Source: Fermentibacter sp964564435
Lineage (GTDB): Bacteria; Fermentibacterota; Fermentibacteria; Fermentibacterales; Fermentibacteraceae
DNA: 64,000 nucleotides
Direction: 5' to 3'
NCBI GenBank assembly: GCA_964564435.1
Contig: CAZMAT010000004.1
Coordinates: forward strand, 1 to 64,000
Part shown: positions 26,357 through 34,250 of the stretch, piece by piece
Layout of the letters: each line of letters opens with the position of its first letter
How positions within the stretch are numbered: the stretch's first letter is position 1
Made by a program: the position numbers and the translations under genes
The notes under the pieces: generated by a model
Told to the model about the DNA's origin: nothing
Database searches by the model: none
What the model saw: only the letters and a program-made list of their open reading frames with translations

Positions 26357-28105
26357 TCACGGATCGTCGGTCGAGGAGTTCGACGGAGCCCAACCTGGTC
26401 TGAGATCCCTTTCCGCCGTCAGCTCGGACGCTTTCGAGTACGTCCAGGGCTCGATCCTTGCCACGCCTGCCTCCATCCAGAACAGGTAGGCGTTCCTGCC
26501 CGGGAAGACCGACTCCATGGCCGCCAGATCGTCCCCGGGCGACTGGTGGGCGCAGAAGACGAAGTTGCCGTCGAGGAAGGGGTCCGTGGCCAGGAGACCG
26601 CTCACGATGTTCGGATAGCCGTGCTCCGATGCCTCCATGAAGATGACCGCGGGCGGTTCGGCCGCTCTTTCCGCCGCTTCGACCGGGATCGTGTCGATGG
26701 CCTGCCAGGGGCCGCTCCGGAGCGCGATCCCGTCCGGCAGGTACACCGGCAGCGTCGTGAACGCGAACAGGCCGGCCGCCGCATACACGGCGCGGCACCC
26801 CCAGCGGCCTGCAGCCTTCGACAGGCCGGCGGCGCAGAGCAGGGCGAAGCACGGGAGCGCCGTGTAGTAGTGCCTGGGCCCGTAGTCTATCGAGGCGGAA
26901 TAGTGCAGGATCATGAACGGGGCGAACACTGCGATGGAGCCCGCGACAAGCGCCCATCTCCCCCTGTCGCGGCCGTCGATGAACGCGAACAGGGGCGGCA
27001 GGAGGGACAGGAACGGCCAGCCCAGGAGGATCGTGCTCCCCGCCCCCGCCTGCTTCGCGAGGTTCATCAGACCTCTGAGCGGCGTATGCGCCCGGTCGCC
27101 GTACTCGGGGAACCAGGCCCTGTCCGGGCCGAATCCTATGAGCCCGCCACCCCTTGCGAGATCGTAGGCCGGCGTGAAGGGGTCGCCGGTGTAGAACCGG
27201 TTGGCCGCCAGCAGGAACAGGACGGGCGGGATCGCGCCGGCCGCTATCCTGGCCAGGGCCGGGAAGGCCCCGGACCGGAGCGTGAAGAGCAGGGCGACCG
27301 TGATGGTGACGGCCCAGGGAAGGACAGTGTACGGCTTCGTGCAGAGCGAGAGCCCGAGGAGGAATCCCGCGGCTGCCTGTAGCCATCCGCTCCTCCCCGC
27401 CCCCCGGACGCTCCGCACGATCAGACAGAGGGCCCAGACCACGAGCGCGAGCTCCGTGTTGTGGGCCATGTGGGTGGGTGCCATGAAGAGGAGGAAGGGA
27501 GAAAGGGCCATGATGACAAGGGCGGTCCTGGCCACCGTCCTGCCTGCGAGGCTCCTGAAGAGAAGGAATGCGCCGGCAAGGGCGAGGACGCCCTCGAGGG
27601 GGCCCAGCAGCGGGCTGATGCCCGCACGGGTGAACGGGGCCATCACGAGTGCGTGCAGCGGGGTGTACATCGTGAACCACATGCCGTCGTGGAACACGAA
27701 GTGCCTGAAGGGGAAGAGGTCCCTGGGGCTGTCTACGCCGGGGGCGGGGGCGGCGGCCTCTCCTCTGGCGTAGATCGTGCTCTGGATGTAGTAGGCCGCC
27801 TCGTCCCCGCCCCTGGGCATCCCCTCGAGCGGCCCGAAGGCCATCCAGGCAGTAAAGGCGAACACCGGGACCGAGACAGCAGCGAAGAACACGGCATCGC
27901 CCGGGCCGTCGACCATCCTCCTGGCAAGGTCCATCGGCCTGCGCTCGCCTCGCAGCGAGGCTGCGAACAGCAGCGCCGCCGGGACGAGTGTGACGAGCTG
28001 GACCGCCTTGTCGGCAGGACCCGACAGCCTCGAGCCCGAGCCGGCATAGACTGCGAAGGCCGCGAGGAGCACGACGCAGGCGAGGAGGAGAGGAACCGGC
28101 CTCAA
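26357..28105 (-). CDS. GT39-like polytopic membrane glycosyltransferase
   Basis: TTG at 28105 follows AGGAGAT and lies 1 nt after the preceding stop. The 582-residue product has a signal-anchor start (PLLLACVVLLAAFAVYAG), then about ten hydrophobic helices and a soluble C-terminal tail. The first external loop carries the acidic pair GGDEAAYYIQSTIYARGE, the hallmark of protein O-mannosyltransferase/ArnT families, which move sugars from polyprenyl phosphate onto protein or lipid A. It lies between two GT2 genes in one minus-strand operon (30543 down to 25570). The acceptor cannot be read. Confidence 0.8.
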   Translation of the reverse strand: MRPVPLLLACVVLLAAFAVYAGSGSRLSGPADKAVQLVTLVPAALLFAASLRGERRPMDLARRMVDGPGDAVFFAAVSVPVFAFTAWMAFGPLEGMPRGGDEAAYYIQSTIYARGEAAAPAPGVDSPRDLFPFRHFVFHDGMWFTMYTPLHALVMAPFTRAGISPLLGPLEGVLALAGAFLLFRSLAGRTVARTALVIMALSPFLLFMAPTHMAHNTELALVVWALCLIVRSVRGAGRSGWLQAAAGFLLGLSLCTKPYTVLPWAVTITVALLFTLRSGAFPALARIAAGAIPPVLFLLAANRFYTGDPFTPAYDLARGGGLIGFGPDRAWFPEYGDRAHTPLRGLMNLAKQAGAGSTILLGWPFLSLLPPLFAFIDGRDRGRWALVAGSIAVFAPFMILHYSASIDYGPRHYYTALPCFALLCAAGLSKAAGRWGCRAVYAAAGLFAFTTLPVYLPDGIALRSGPWQAIDTIPVEAAERAAEPPAVIFMEASEHGYPNIVSGLLATDPFLDGNFVFCAHQSPGDDLAAMESVFPGRNAYLFWMEAGVARIEPWTYSKASELTAERDLRPGWAPSNSSTDDP

Positions 28106-28106
28106 A

Positions 28107-29102
28107 TCAGTATCTCCTGCCGGCGAGGGCGGCCGCGGCCGCCGAGAGCGAGGCCGGGACTATCAGCGCGAGATCGGGCCAGAGCAGGAAGCCGGCCCTG
28201 AATCCGCGGAAGCCGCCTGCCTTCGTCATGGCCGACAGGAACGGGACGTTCACCGCGATCAGGGCCGCCAGGCTGCCCATGGCGGCAGGAAGCCCCCATC
28301 CGGCCCCGAAGGAGTAGAGGGCCCCGCAGGCCGCCGCGAGCCACGGCAGCACCGCGCCGGTGATCACCGGAAGCATCTCGCCGAAGCCCGCCACGCTGAT
28401 CGAGGGGGCTCCCCTGTCCCGCCCGCGGCGCATGATGTAGAGGGCCTTCGCCCGCATCATCCTCCACTCGTAGGCGAGGAGCGATGGCACGTCGTACTCC
28501 CTGAGATGACAGACCTCGATCTCCGGGGCGATGGCGATCCTCCCGCCGAGGGCCCACAGCCTCTCCGAGAAGTCCGCATCCTCGATGGTGGCACCCCTGA
28601 TCCTCTCGTCGAAGCCGCCCAGCTCTGCGAAACGCTCGCGGGTGACGGCGAAGAAGAAGGTGCCGCATCCCTTGATATGAGGGCCCCTGATCCTCCGGGT
28701 GAAGGTGTAGTGGTAGTAGAAGTTCTTGTAGAACGTCGCGGCGCCTCTGCCCGGAGCATCCGGGCCGTACACCGCCTGGACCGCGTCGGCTACATCCATC
28801 CTGTCCTCGAGCATCCCCCTCCAGCCGGCAGGGGGCACCGCATCCGCGTCGAGGAAGAGGATCCAGGCTGTCTCCGCAAGTCTCCCGCCCGTGTTCCTGG
28901 CGCATGCAGCGCCGGGGCCGCCCGCGGACGGGACCGTCTCGATCCCCATGGAGTCGAGCAGTTCCCGGGACCCATCGGAAGACCTGTCGTCCACGGCGAT
29001 GATCCGGTCTCCCGGGAGCAGGCCCTCCCGGGCGGCGCGTGCGACTCTGCCGAGGGTCGATGCTCCATCGTGGACAGGCATTACGACAGTGACCGAAGGC
29101 AC
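28107..29102 (-). CDS. GT2 family glycosyltransferase with C-terminal membrane segments
   Basis: GTG 29102 lies 1 nt after the upstream radical SAM stop; the product has 331 residues. Motifs are VTVVMPVHDGASTLGRVARA, IIAVDDRSSDGSRELL, GAACARNTGG, the metal site WILFLDADAVPP and the acceptor-side ATIEDADFSERLWALGG. Hydrophobic helices occupy residues 235-325. It shares the NFYYHY and RRY end pattern with the protein at 24528-25541 and is probably its paralogue. Tight packing with the radical SAM and GT39-like genes implies one pathway. Confidence 0.85.
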   Translation of the reverse strand: MPSVTVVMPVHDGASTLGRVARAAREGLLPGDRIIAVDDRSSDGSRELLDSMGIETVPSAGGPGAACARNTGGRLAETAWILFLDADAVPPAGWRGMLEDRMDVADAVQAVYGPDAPGRGAATFYKNFYYHYTFTRRIRGPHIKGCGTFFFAVTRERFAELGGFDERIRGATIEDADFSERLWALGGRIAIAPEIEVCHLREYDVPSLLAYEWRMMRAKALYIMRRGRDRGAPSISVAGFGEMLPVITGAVLPWLAAACGALYSFGAGWGLPAAMGSLAALIAVNVPFLSAMTKAGGFRGFRAGFLLWPDLALIVPASLSAAAAALAGRRY

Positions 29103-29103
29103 G

Positions 29104-30543
29104 CTACTTCTTCCGACGGCTCTTCTCGAACTGCTCCGACGCCATCATGAGCAGGCTCTTCGCTCCGTGCCACACGGCGCGGAGCTGGAAGGGCGACGAG
29201 ATGTTCCTGAACCTGTAGAGGAGGAACGATGGCCTGAAGAAGTACCTGATGTAGGCCAGGCGCCGCAGCTCCATGATCTGGTCGCCGGTCATGGTGAAGG
29301 GTACGAAGCAGGGCCTGTCGAGCAGCATGCCCTGGTCGTTCAGGCGGCTGCTCATCGAACCGTACTTGCCCTGCTCGACACCCCGGTACAGGGCTGTTCC
29401 CGGGAAGGGGGTGATGGGGAAGAACTCGACGGTGAAGCTGCCGAGCCTCTTCGCGAACTCGATCGTCCGGAGCCCCTCCTCGAAAGTCTCGCCGGGGATC
29501 CCGAAGATGTAGGTCGTGTGGGTCTTGATCCCCACGCTGTGGGCCATGCGCACGGCGAGCTCTATCCGCTCGATCTTCTCCCTCTTCACCAGCGTGTCGA
29601 GGTTCTTCTGCACTCCGCTCTCCACGCCGAAGTTGATGCACCAGCATCCAGAGTCCTTCATGGCGCGAAGTATCTTCCTGTCCACCGCATCCGCACGGCA
29701 CGAGCACCACCAGCGGACGTTCAGGTCGCGCTTCGTGAGTTCCTCGCAGAATGCGTACGTGTGTGCGTGGCTGTAGGTGAAGTGCTCGTCCCAGAACTTG
29801 ATCTCCCGGGCGCCGTATCTCTTCACATAGTATTCGATCTCGTCCACGACCCGCTTCGGGTCCCTCAGGCGTATCCTCCTGCCGTACATCTTGTAGCAGT
29901 AGAGGCAGGTGCCGCTGCAGCCGCGGCTGGCGAGCGTCTGCATGACCGGTAGGGTGGAAACCTGCTCGAAGCTCGGGTAATACCTGTCCATCTCGCAGAG
30001 ATCGACAGCGGGGAAGGGAAGGGAGTCGAGATCCTCCACAAGCGGCCTGTTCGCAGTGCGCACCATCCCGCCGGACGGATTCCTGAAGGCGAGGCCTGCG
30101 ACTCCGTCCAGAGGCCTTCCGCACGCGACTGCATCGATCATCTCGCCCGCGGTGGCTTCGCCTTCGCCGATCACAACCGCGTCGAGATCAGCGCACTCCG
30201 ACAGCATCCTCTCGGGCATGGCCGTTGCTCCGTGGCCGCCTATGAACGTGAAGATCGAGGGGTTGTCGCGCCTCGCGGCCTCGATGAACGGGGAGGCCTT
30301 GTGCCACAACAGGCTGATGACGTAGACCCCGAGGGCCTCGGCACCGAACTCCGCCACCCGCTTCCGCATGTCCTCGCTGGAATGGAAGAAGCCCTCGAGG
30401 TAGATGACCTCGTGACCGCGTTCCCGGAGCACCGCAGCTATGTACTGCATGCCCGGGGTCGGCCAGCATCCCGCTATCCCCCTGGTATCGTTCGCCCTGA
30501 TGTCATCGGGTCCCCAGGGCGGGACTACAAGCGCGACACGCAT
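29104..30543 (-). CDS. B12-binding-domain radical SAM protein (3)
   Basis: ATG 30543 has AGAGGT upstream; an open frame reaches 30663 but that extension looks non-coding. The protein has 479 residues, a B12-binding domain (MRVALVVPPWGPDDI, GHEVIYLEGFFHSSEDM, FIGGHGATAMPERML) and the radical SAM motif CSGTCLYC near residue 210. GVESGVQKNLDTLVKREK and YIFGIPGETFEEGLRTIEFA follow. It is about as long as protein 2 and shares long phrases with it. It is the first gene of a four-gene minus-strand operon with two GT2 and one GT39-like genes. Confidence 0.85.
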   Translation of the reverse strand: MRVALVVPPWGPDDIRANDTRGIAGCWPTPGMQYIAAVLRERGHEVIYLEGFFHSSEDMRKRVAEFGAEALGVYVISLLWHKASPFIEAARRDNPSIFTFIGGHGATAMPERMLSECADLDAVVIGEGEATAGEMIDAVACGRPLDGVAGLAFRNPSGGMVRTANRPLVEDLDSLPFPAVDLCEMDRYYPSFEQVSTLPVMQTLASRGCSGTCLYCYKMYGRRIRLRDPKRVVDEIEYYVKRYGAREIKFWDEHFTYSHAHTYAFCEELTKRDLNVRWWCSCRADAVDRKILRAMKDSGCWCINFGVESGVQKNLDTLVKREKIERIELAVRMAHSVGIKTHTTYIFGIPGETFEEGLRTIEFAKRLGSFTVEFFPITPFPGTALYRGVEQGKYGSMSSRLNDQGMLLDRPCFVPFTMTGDQIMELRRLAYIRYFFRPSFLLYRFRNISSPFQLRAVWHGAKSLLMMASEQFEKSRRKK

Positions 30544-30645
30544 CGGCCGACCTCTTTCGCAAATGGTTGCAGAATATGGCAGCCCCCGCCCGGCCGTGCC
30601 AACGCGGTTCTGCCCGGGAGAACCGGGATATGTCCGGGCTCGTGC

Positions 30646-30674
30646 TTGTACACGACTCCACATGGGGCTATACT
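30646..30674 (+). promoter_or_regulatory. putative sigma70 promoter (TTGTAC-17-TATACT)
   Basis: TTGTAC at 30646-30651 and TATACT at 30669-30674 are 17 nt apart. Transcription would start near 30681, which places the in-frame ATG at 30678 outside the message and supports GTG 30723 as the start of the next gene. Confidence 0.6.
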
Positions 30675-30722
30675 GATATGGAAGGTTCCCCGGCCCCTGG
30701 CGGCACTGACCGGAGGTGGGAC

Positions 30723-31124
30723 GTGATCGCCGAAGGATTCTGGGAATTCGCGAAGACCACGGTCATCGCCGTCGCCGCTCTGTTCGCCCTGCTCGTGGTG
30801 ATGCTGGCGCTGCCTCACTCGCCCTTCCGGAGGGTCTTCCTCAGGGCTGCCGCATGGCTGCTGGGCGCCACGACCCTGGTGGCGCTGGTCTACATCATCA
30901 GCCCCGCCGACCTTCTGCCGGACGTCATCCCCCTGCTCGGGCAGATCGACGATCTGGGCGCGCTGGTGAGTGCCGTGACGACGGGTGTCGCGGCAGCTGC
31001 TGCTGCGGTCGGTTCGAGGAAGGTCCCGCCCTCGCCCGATGGTTCGAGAGAGATAGTGATCGAACCTTCGGACGGGGAGACGGACGCGGCCGACCGGCCG
31101 GGGGGCATCGACACGGGGAGATAG
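30723..31124 (+). CDS. DUF1232/YkvA-type small membrane protein
   Basis: GTG 30723 follows GGAGGT at 30712-30717 and lies downstream of the inferred transcription start, giving 133 residues. There is one strong helix (TTVIAVAALFALLVVMLAL) and a second (AAAWLLGATTLVALVYIISP). It then has the DUF1232 signature YIISPADLLPDVIPLLGQIDDLGAL, read here as two short pieces, and an Ala-rich third helix. YkvA-family proteins are small membrane proteins of unknown role. The tail is acidic and soluble. The next open frame begins 14 nt later. Confidence 0.75.
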   Translation: MIAEGFWEFAKTTVIAVAALFALLVVMLALPHSPFRRVFLRAAAWLLGATTLVALVYIISPADLLPDVIPLLGQIDDLGALVSAVTTGVAAAAAAVGSRKVPPSPDGSREIVIEPSDGETDAADRPGGIDTGR

Positions 31125-31138
31125 CGGAGGGAGTCCCC

Positions 31139-31734
31139 ATGAGATTCTGTATCGGATCCAGGTGGAACCTGGCGGCAATCCTCGTCCTCTCCACCGCGGG
31201 ACCCGCAGCCGCCGGGTCGCAGGGCGGGCAGCAGGCCCGCGACATCCCGTCCGACGGAGAGCGCTTCGTCTTCACCTGAACTTCTTCTACGAATGGCAGG
31301 GTCCCGACGGTTCGCAGATCGCATGGAGCGCCGACCAGAACTCCTGCAGCATATTGCTCACCGCGATGCACAATTCCCTGACGGATACGTGGGGGATCGG
31401 AGGGGACGGCGACATCCCCGTGATTGTCACCATCGTCACTCCCGACGGGGCCATGACCGGTGCGGGTTCGACCTCGGTGGACGTGGGAGGGTCGATTCGA
31501 AACGGGCTCGTCACCCTGACGGTCCTCGAGACGACGGGCGGCTTCTACACGATTACGGTCTACGAGTATTCCATGACCCTCTTCACCACCGAGAACACCA
31601 GCAGCCACGAGGTCGTCTTCACGTGGGAGGCCGCATCCACCACCGGCGACATGGTGAGTATCGGCACTGAAAACGGGTACATATCGGCGACCCTGGAACC
31701 CTACGACGCCTGGGACCCCGGGTTGCAGCCCTGA
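31139..31734 (+). pseudogene. secreted protein gene interrupted by a frameshift
   Basis: ATG 31139 (GGAGGGAG upstream) opens a clear signal peptide (NLAAILVLSTAGPAAAG), but the frame stops with TGA at 31277-31279. From about 31279 the neighbouring frame continues with a coherent beta-rich sequence (LNFFYEWQGPDGSQIAW ... ISATLEPYDAWDPGLQP) to 31734. Upstream in that second frame the translation is an arginine-rich shadow, so it is not an independent gene start. One missing or extra base near 31265-31280 would join both parts into a roughly 200-residue secreted protein. Either a real pseudogene or a sequencing error; no slippery heptamer is evident. Confidence 0.6.
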
Positions 31735-31768
31735 TCCCCCGGCTGGGGCGGCGGAGGAAGGAGAGGAG

Positions 31769-32038
31769 ATGGCGAGATCCTACAGGTACAGGTTCGGCGG
31801 TTCGGCAGCGACGCTCGTCCTCAACATGAAGAGGATGGCCGATGCCAACCACGTCGACTTCTCCGGTGACGACAAGGCCGGCGAGGTCGAGGGCATGGGC
31901 GCCAAGGGCTCCTATGCCATCGAAGGCGACGAGGTCACCGTCACCATCCACAGAATCCCCTTCATCATCTCCTGGGGTACCGTGGAGGAGCAGCTCGACA
32001 GCACGGCGAGAACCTGGGGCGCCACCCGGATGACATGA
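31769..32038 (+). CDS. small conserved hypothetical protein (89 aa)
   Basis: ATG 31769 has GGAGAGGAG directly upstream. The 89-residue product (MARSYRYRFGGSAATLVLNM at the start, HRIPFIISWGTVEEQLDS near the end) has no signal peptide or helix that would span a membrane. The pattern of alternating strands with a final hydrophobic strand and amphipathic helix faintly recalls the polyhydroxyalkanoate-granule regulator fold, but I cannot support that assignment. It lies 35 nt after the frameshifted gene. Confidence 0.6.
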   Translation: MARSYRYRFGGSAATLVLNMKRMADANHVDFSGDDKAGEVEGMGAKGSYAIEGDEVTVTIHRIPFIISWGTVEEQLDSTARTWGATRMT

Positions 32039-32140
32039 AGCCCTGCGGGGCTGCCGCTGCCCCGGGAGCCTTGCACACAGGCCCCCGATGGAATAAACTC
32101 GCAGAAAGGAGGCAGGGAGGGGTTCCGGCATGGCAGAACC

Positions 32141-32170
32141 TTGACCTTGATGGAGCATTATCGAAATAAT
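32141..32170 (+). promoter_or_regulatory. putative strong promoter of the OmpA-family gene
   Basis: TTGACC (32141-32146), an 18-nt spacer and AATAAT (32165-32170) precede ATG 32207, with AAGGAGG at 32195-32201. Both boxes are near consensus, as expected for an abundant outer-membrane protein. Confidence 0.65.
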
Positions 32171-32206
32171 CCGTGTCCACCAACCATTCGCCAGAAGGAG
32201 GAATCG

Positions 32207-34123
32207 ATGAAGTATCGTCTTATGGCAGTTGTGCTTGTCCTCGCGGGAGCAGCCTCGGCACTCCCTTCCTGGTGGGGCACCAGAGGCCTCAACAGGGTGG
32301 TCGATGCGCGCACCGTAGGGGCCGGCAAGTACAATGTCGGGCTCTTCGCGAACCTCGGGCTGTCGGGTGACGAGCGCACCGCCGTCATCGGCAACGAGGA
32401 GATGGAGATCACGAACACCGAGTACGACGGCACCGGCTACATCGTTGCCGGCTTCGGCCTCGGGCGCGCTGCAGAACTCGGTCTCCGCGTCAACTACCTC
32501 GTCAACCAGATGAAGAGGGACGGCGACAGCGCCGAGATCTCGGGCGACTGGGAGGGCGACGACGGCTTCAGCGAGGCTACCGCCTCCCTGAAGTGGAACA
32601 TCAACCCGAACGCGAACTCCGTCTGGTTCGGCATCATGCCCTGGGCGTCCTTCGCTCTCTACGACGGCGGCAACAGCAGCTACGTGGTGAACGGCGACGG
32701 CTGGGACGGCATCTGGCTGAACGACGAGGGCATCTTCGAGCTCCGCAGGCCCATGATCAGCGCCGGCAGCTTCAGCTACGGCGCCAACCTGCTCACCACG
32801 TTCAACCTCGATCCCGCCGCCCTGCACGTCAACCTGGGCTACCACAAGTTCAACCAGTCCTTCGAGTACACCGACCTCCGCTACAACGCCGCCCACGAGG
32901 TCACCGCCACCCAGGACGTCGACATCGAAGTCGAGGATGCGGTCCTCTACACCGGCGCCGGCATCGAGTACCCGGTCGGCACCACGACCCTCTTCGCCGA
33001 GGTCGAGTGGCGCCACTTCATGGACAGGAACTACGACCACGGCGACGGCGAGGATTATGACGACATAATCCAGGTCGCCCCCGGTGTCCGCTTCAACAAC
33101 GACGGCCTCGCCATCGACGTCACCGGCTCCTTCGCCCTGACCGACTTCAGCCCCGAGTGGAGCGACCTCGGCCATGGCATCTACCAGTCCGGCGGCACCC
33201 CCACCGAGCAGGAAAGGGCAGACCGCTCGCCCTTCCCGCAGGGCTACGCCCCCAAGATGGGCCTCGGGATAGGCCTCTCCTACACCGGCACGTTCCGCAA
33301 CCCTCCCGCCGAGATCGGCGGCAGGGTCTACGACTCCGCGACGGGCGAAGCCCTCTACGGCACCGTCACCGCCTCCAGGGACGACGTGGAGCCGGTCAGC
33401 ACGACCCAGGAGGGTTCCTACGCGATGGAAGCCTCCAGGGGCGAGATCACCCTCACGGGTTCCGCCGAGGGCTACCTCCCCTCGAGCGAGACTGTCGATC
33501 TGGCTTCGGGCGGCACCTACACGGTCGACTTCCCGCTTACCCGGATCGAGACCTCGGGTGTCGTCACCGGCACCGTCACGGACATCGCCACCGGCCAGCC
33601 CCTGGACGCCATCGTGTCCAGCGGCTCGGTCCAGTCCCAGACCGCTTCCGACGGCTCCTACTCCATCGAGCTGCCCTCGGGCAACAGGAACCTCACCGCG
33701 ACGGCCTCCGCCTACGGGCCCGAGTCGGCGATGGTCAGCGTGCCCGCCGGCGCTTCGGCCGAGCACGACTTCCAGCTCGGCCTCGTGGTCGACTTCGACA
33801 AGGTCTACTTCGACCTCGACAGCTCCGTCCTGAGGCGTGACGCCAAGGAGGCCCTCGACGAGATCGCGGCCTTCCTCGCGGCCAACCCCGGCGTGAGCGT
33901 CACGATCACCGGCAACACCTGCGACCTCGGCGAGGAGGCCTACAACCAGGCCCTCGCGGAGCGCAGGGCCGAAGCCGTCCGCTCCTACCTCATCTCCAAG
34001 GGCGTCAGCGAGTCCAGGCTCCAGACCGTGAGCTACGGCGAGTCCAGGCCCGATGCCCCGAACACCGACGAGGAGCACAGGGCCCTCAACCGCAGAGCCG
34101 AGTTCGTCATCCTCGGCCGCTAG
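32207..34123 (+). CDS. OmpA-family outer-membrane protein with two carboxypeptidase-regulatory-like repeats
   Basis: The start at 32207 has AAGGAGG six bases upstream; the product has 638 residues. A signal peptide (MKYRLMAVVLVLAGAASA) is followed by a beta-barrel region of about 350 residues. Two CarboxypepD_reg-like Ig domains come next (GGRVYDSATGEALYGTVTAS and GTVTDIATGQPLDAIVSSG). A C-terminal OmpA/Pal domain follows (VYFDLDSSVLRRDAKEALDE ... LAERRAEAVRSYLISKGV ... EHRALNRRAEFVI), which binds peptidoglycan. The barrel seems larger than the 8 strands of OmpA. Codon use is strongly GC3-biased, typical of high expression. A good intrinsic terminator follows. Confidence 0.9.
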   Translation: MKYRLMAVVLVLAGAASALPSWWGTRGLNRVVDARTVGAGKYNVGLFANLGLSGDERTAVIGNEEMEITNTEYDGTGYIVAGFGLGRAAELGLRVNYLVNQMKRDGDSAEISGDWEGDDGFSEATASLKWNINPNANSVWFGIMPWASFALYDGGNSSYVVNGDGWDGIWLNDEGIFELRRPMISAGSFSYGANLLTTFNLDPAALHVNLGYHKFNQSFEYTDLRYNAAHEVTATQDVDIEVEDAVLYTGAGIEYPVGTTTLFAEVEWRHFMDRNYDHGDGEDYDDIIQVAPGVRFNNDGLAIDVTGSFALTDFSPEWSDLGHGIYQSGGTPTEQERADRSPFPQGYAPKMGLGIGLSYTGTFRNPPAEIGGRVYDSATGEALYGTVTASRDDVEPVSTTQEGSYAMEASRGEITLTGSAEGYLPSSETVDLASGGTYTVDFPLTRIETSGVVTGTVTDIATGQPLDAIVSSGSVQSQTASDGSYSIELPSGNRNLTATASAYGPESAMVSVPAGASAEHDFQLGLVVDFDKVYFDLDSSVLRRDAKEALDEIAAFLAANPGVSVTITGNTCDLGEEAYNQALAERRAEAVRSYLISKGVSESRLQTVSYGESRPDAPNTDEEHRALNRRAEFVILGR

Positions 34124-34140
34124 CGGCACATGTCCGCAGG

Positions 34141-34170
34141 GGGGGCGGGAGCGATCCCGCCCCCTTTCCT
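34141..34170 (+). terminator. Rho-independent terminator of the OmpA-family gene
   Basis: A 10-bp stem (GGGGGCGGGA with TCCCGCCCCC), a GCGA loop and a T-rich tail (TTTCCTTT) lie 17 nt past the stop. Confidence 0.8.
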
Positions 34171-34250
34171 TTGCCGTTGCCCCCGGCATCTCCCTGTGCG
34201 AGATTCGACCCAGCCGGTCTTGCCGGTCCCCTGTCCGGCCGGAGGGTGGG

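Noticed and set aside
30678..30722. ATG 30678 as start of the DUF1232 gene
   Set aside because: It lies within the inferred promoter's -10 to start region; GTG 30723 has a proper GGAGGT.
31619..34189. 856-codon open frame on the minus strand
   Set aside because: Lies opposite the OmpA-family gene, whose promoter, Shine-Dalgarno site, signal peptide and terminator all agree; the antisense peptide is Val/Asp/Gly repeat-like.
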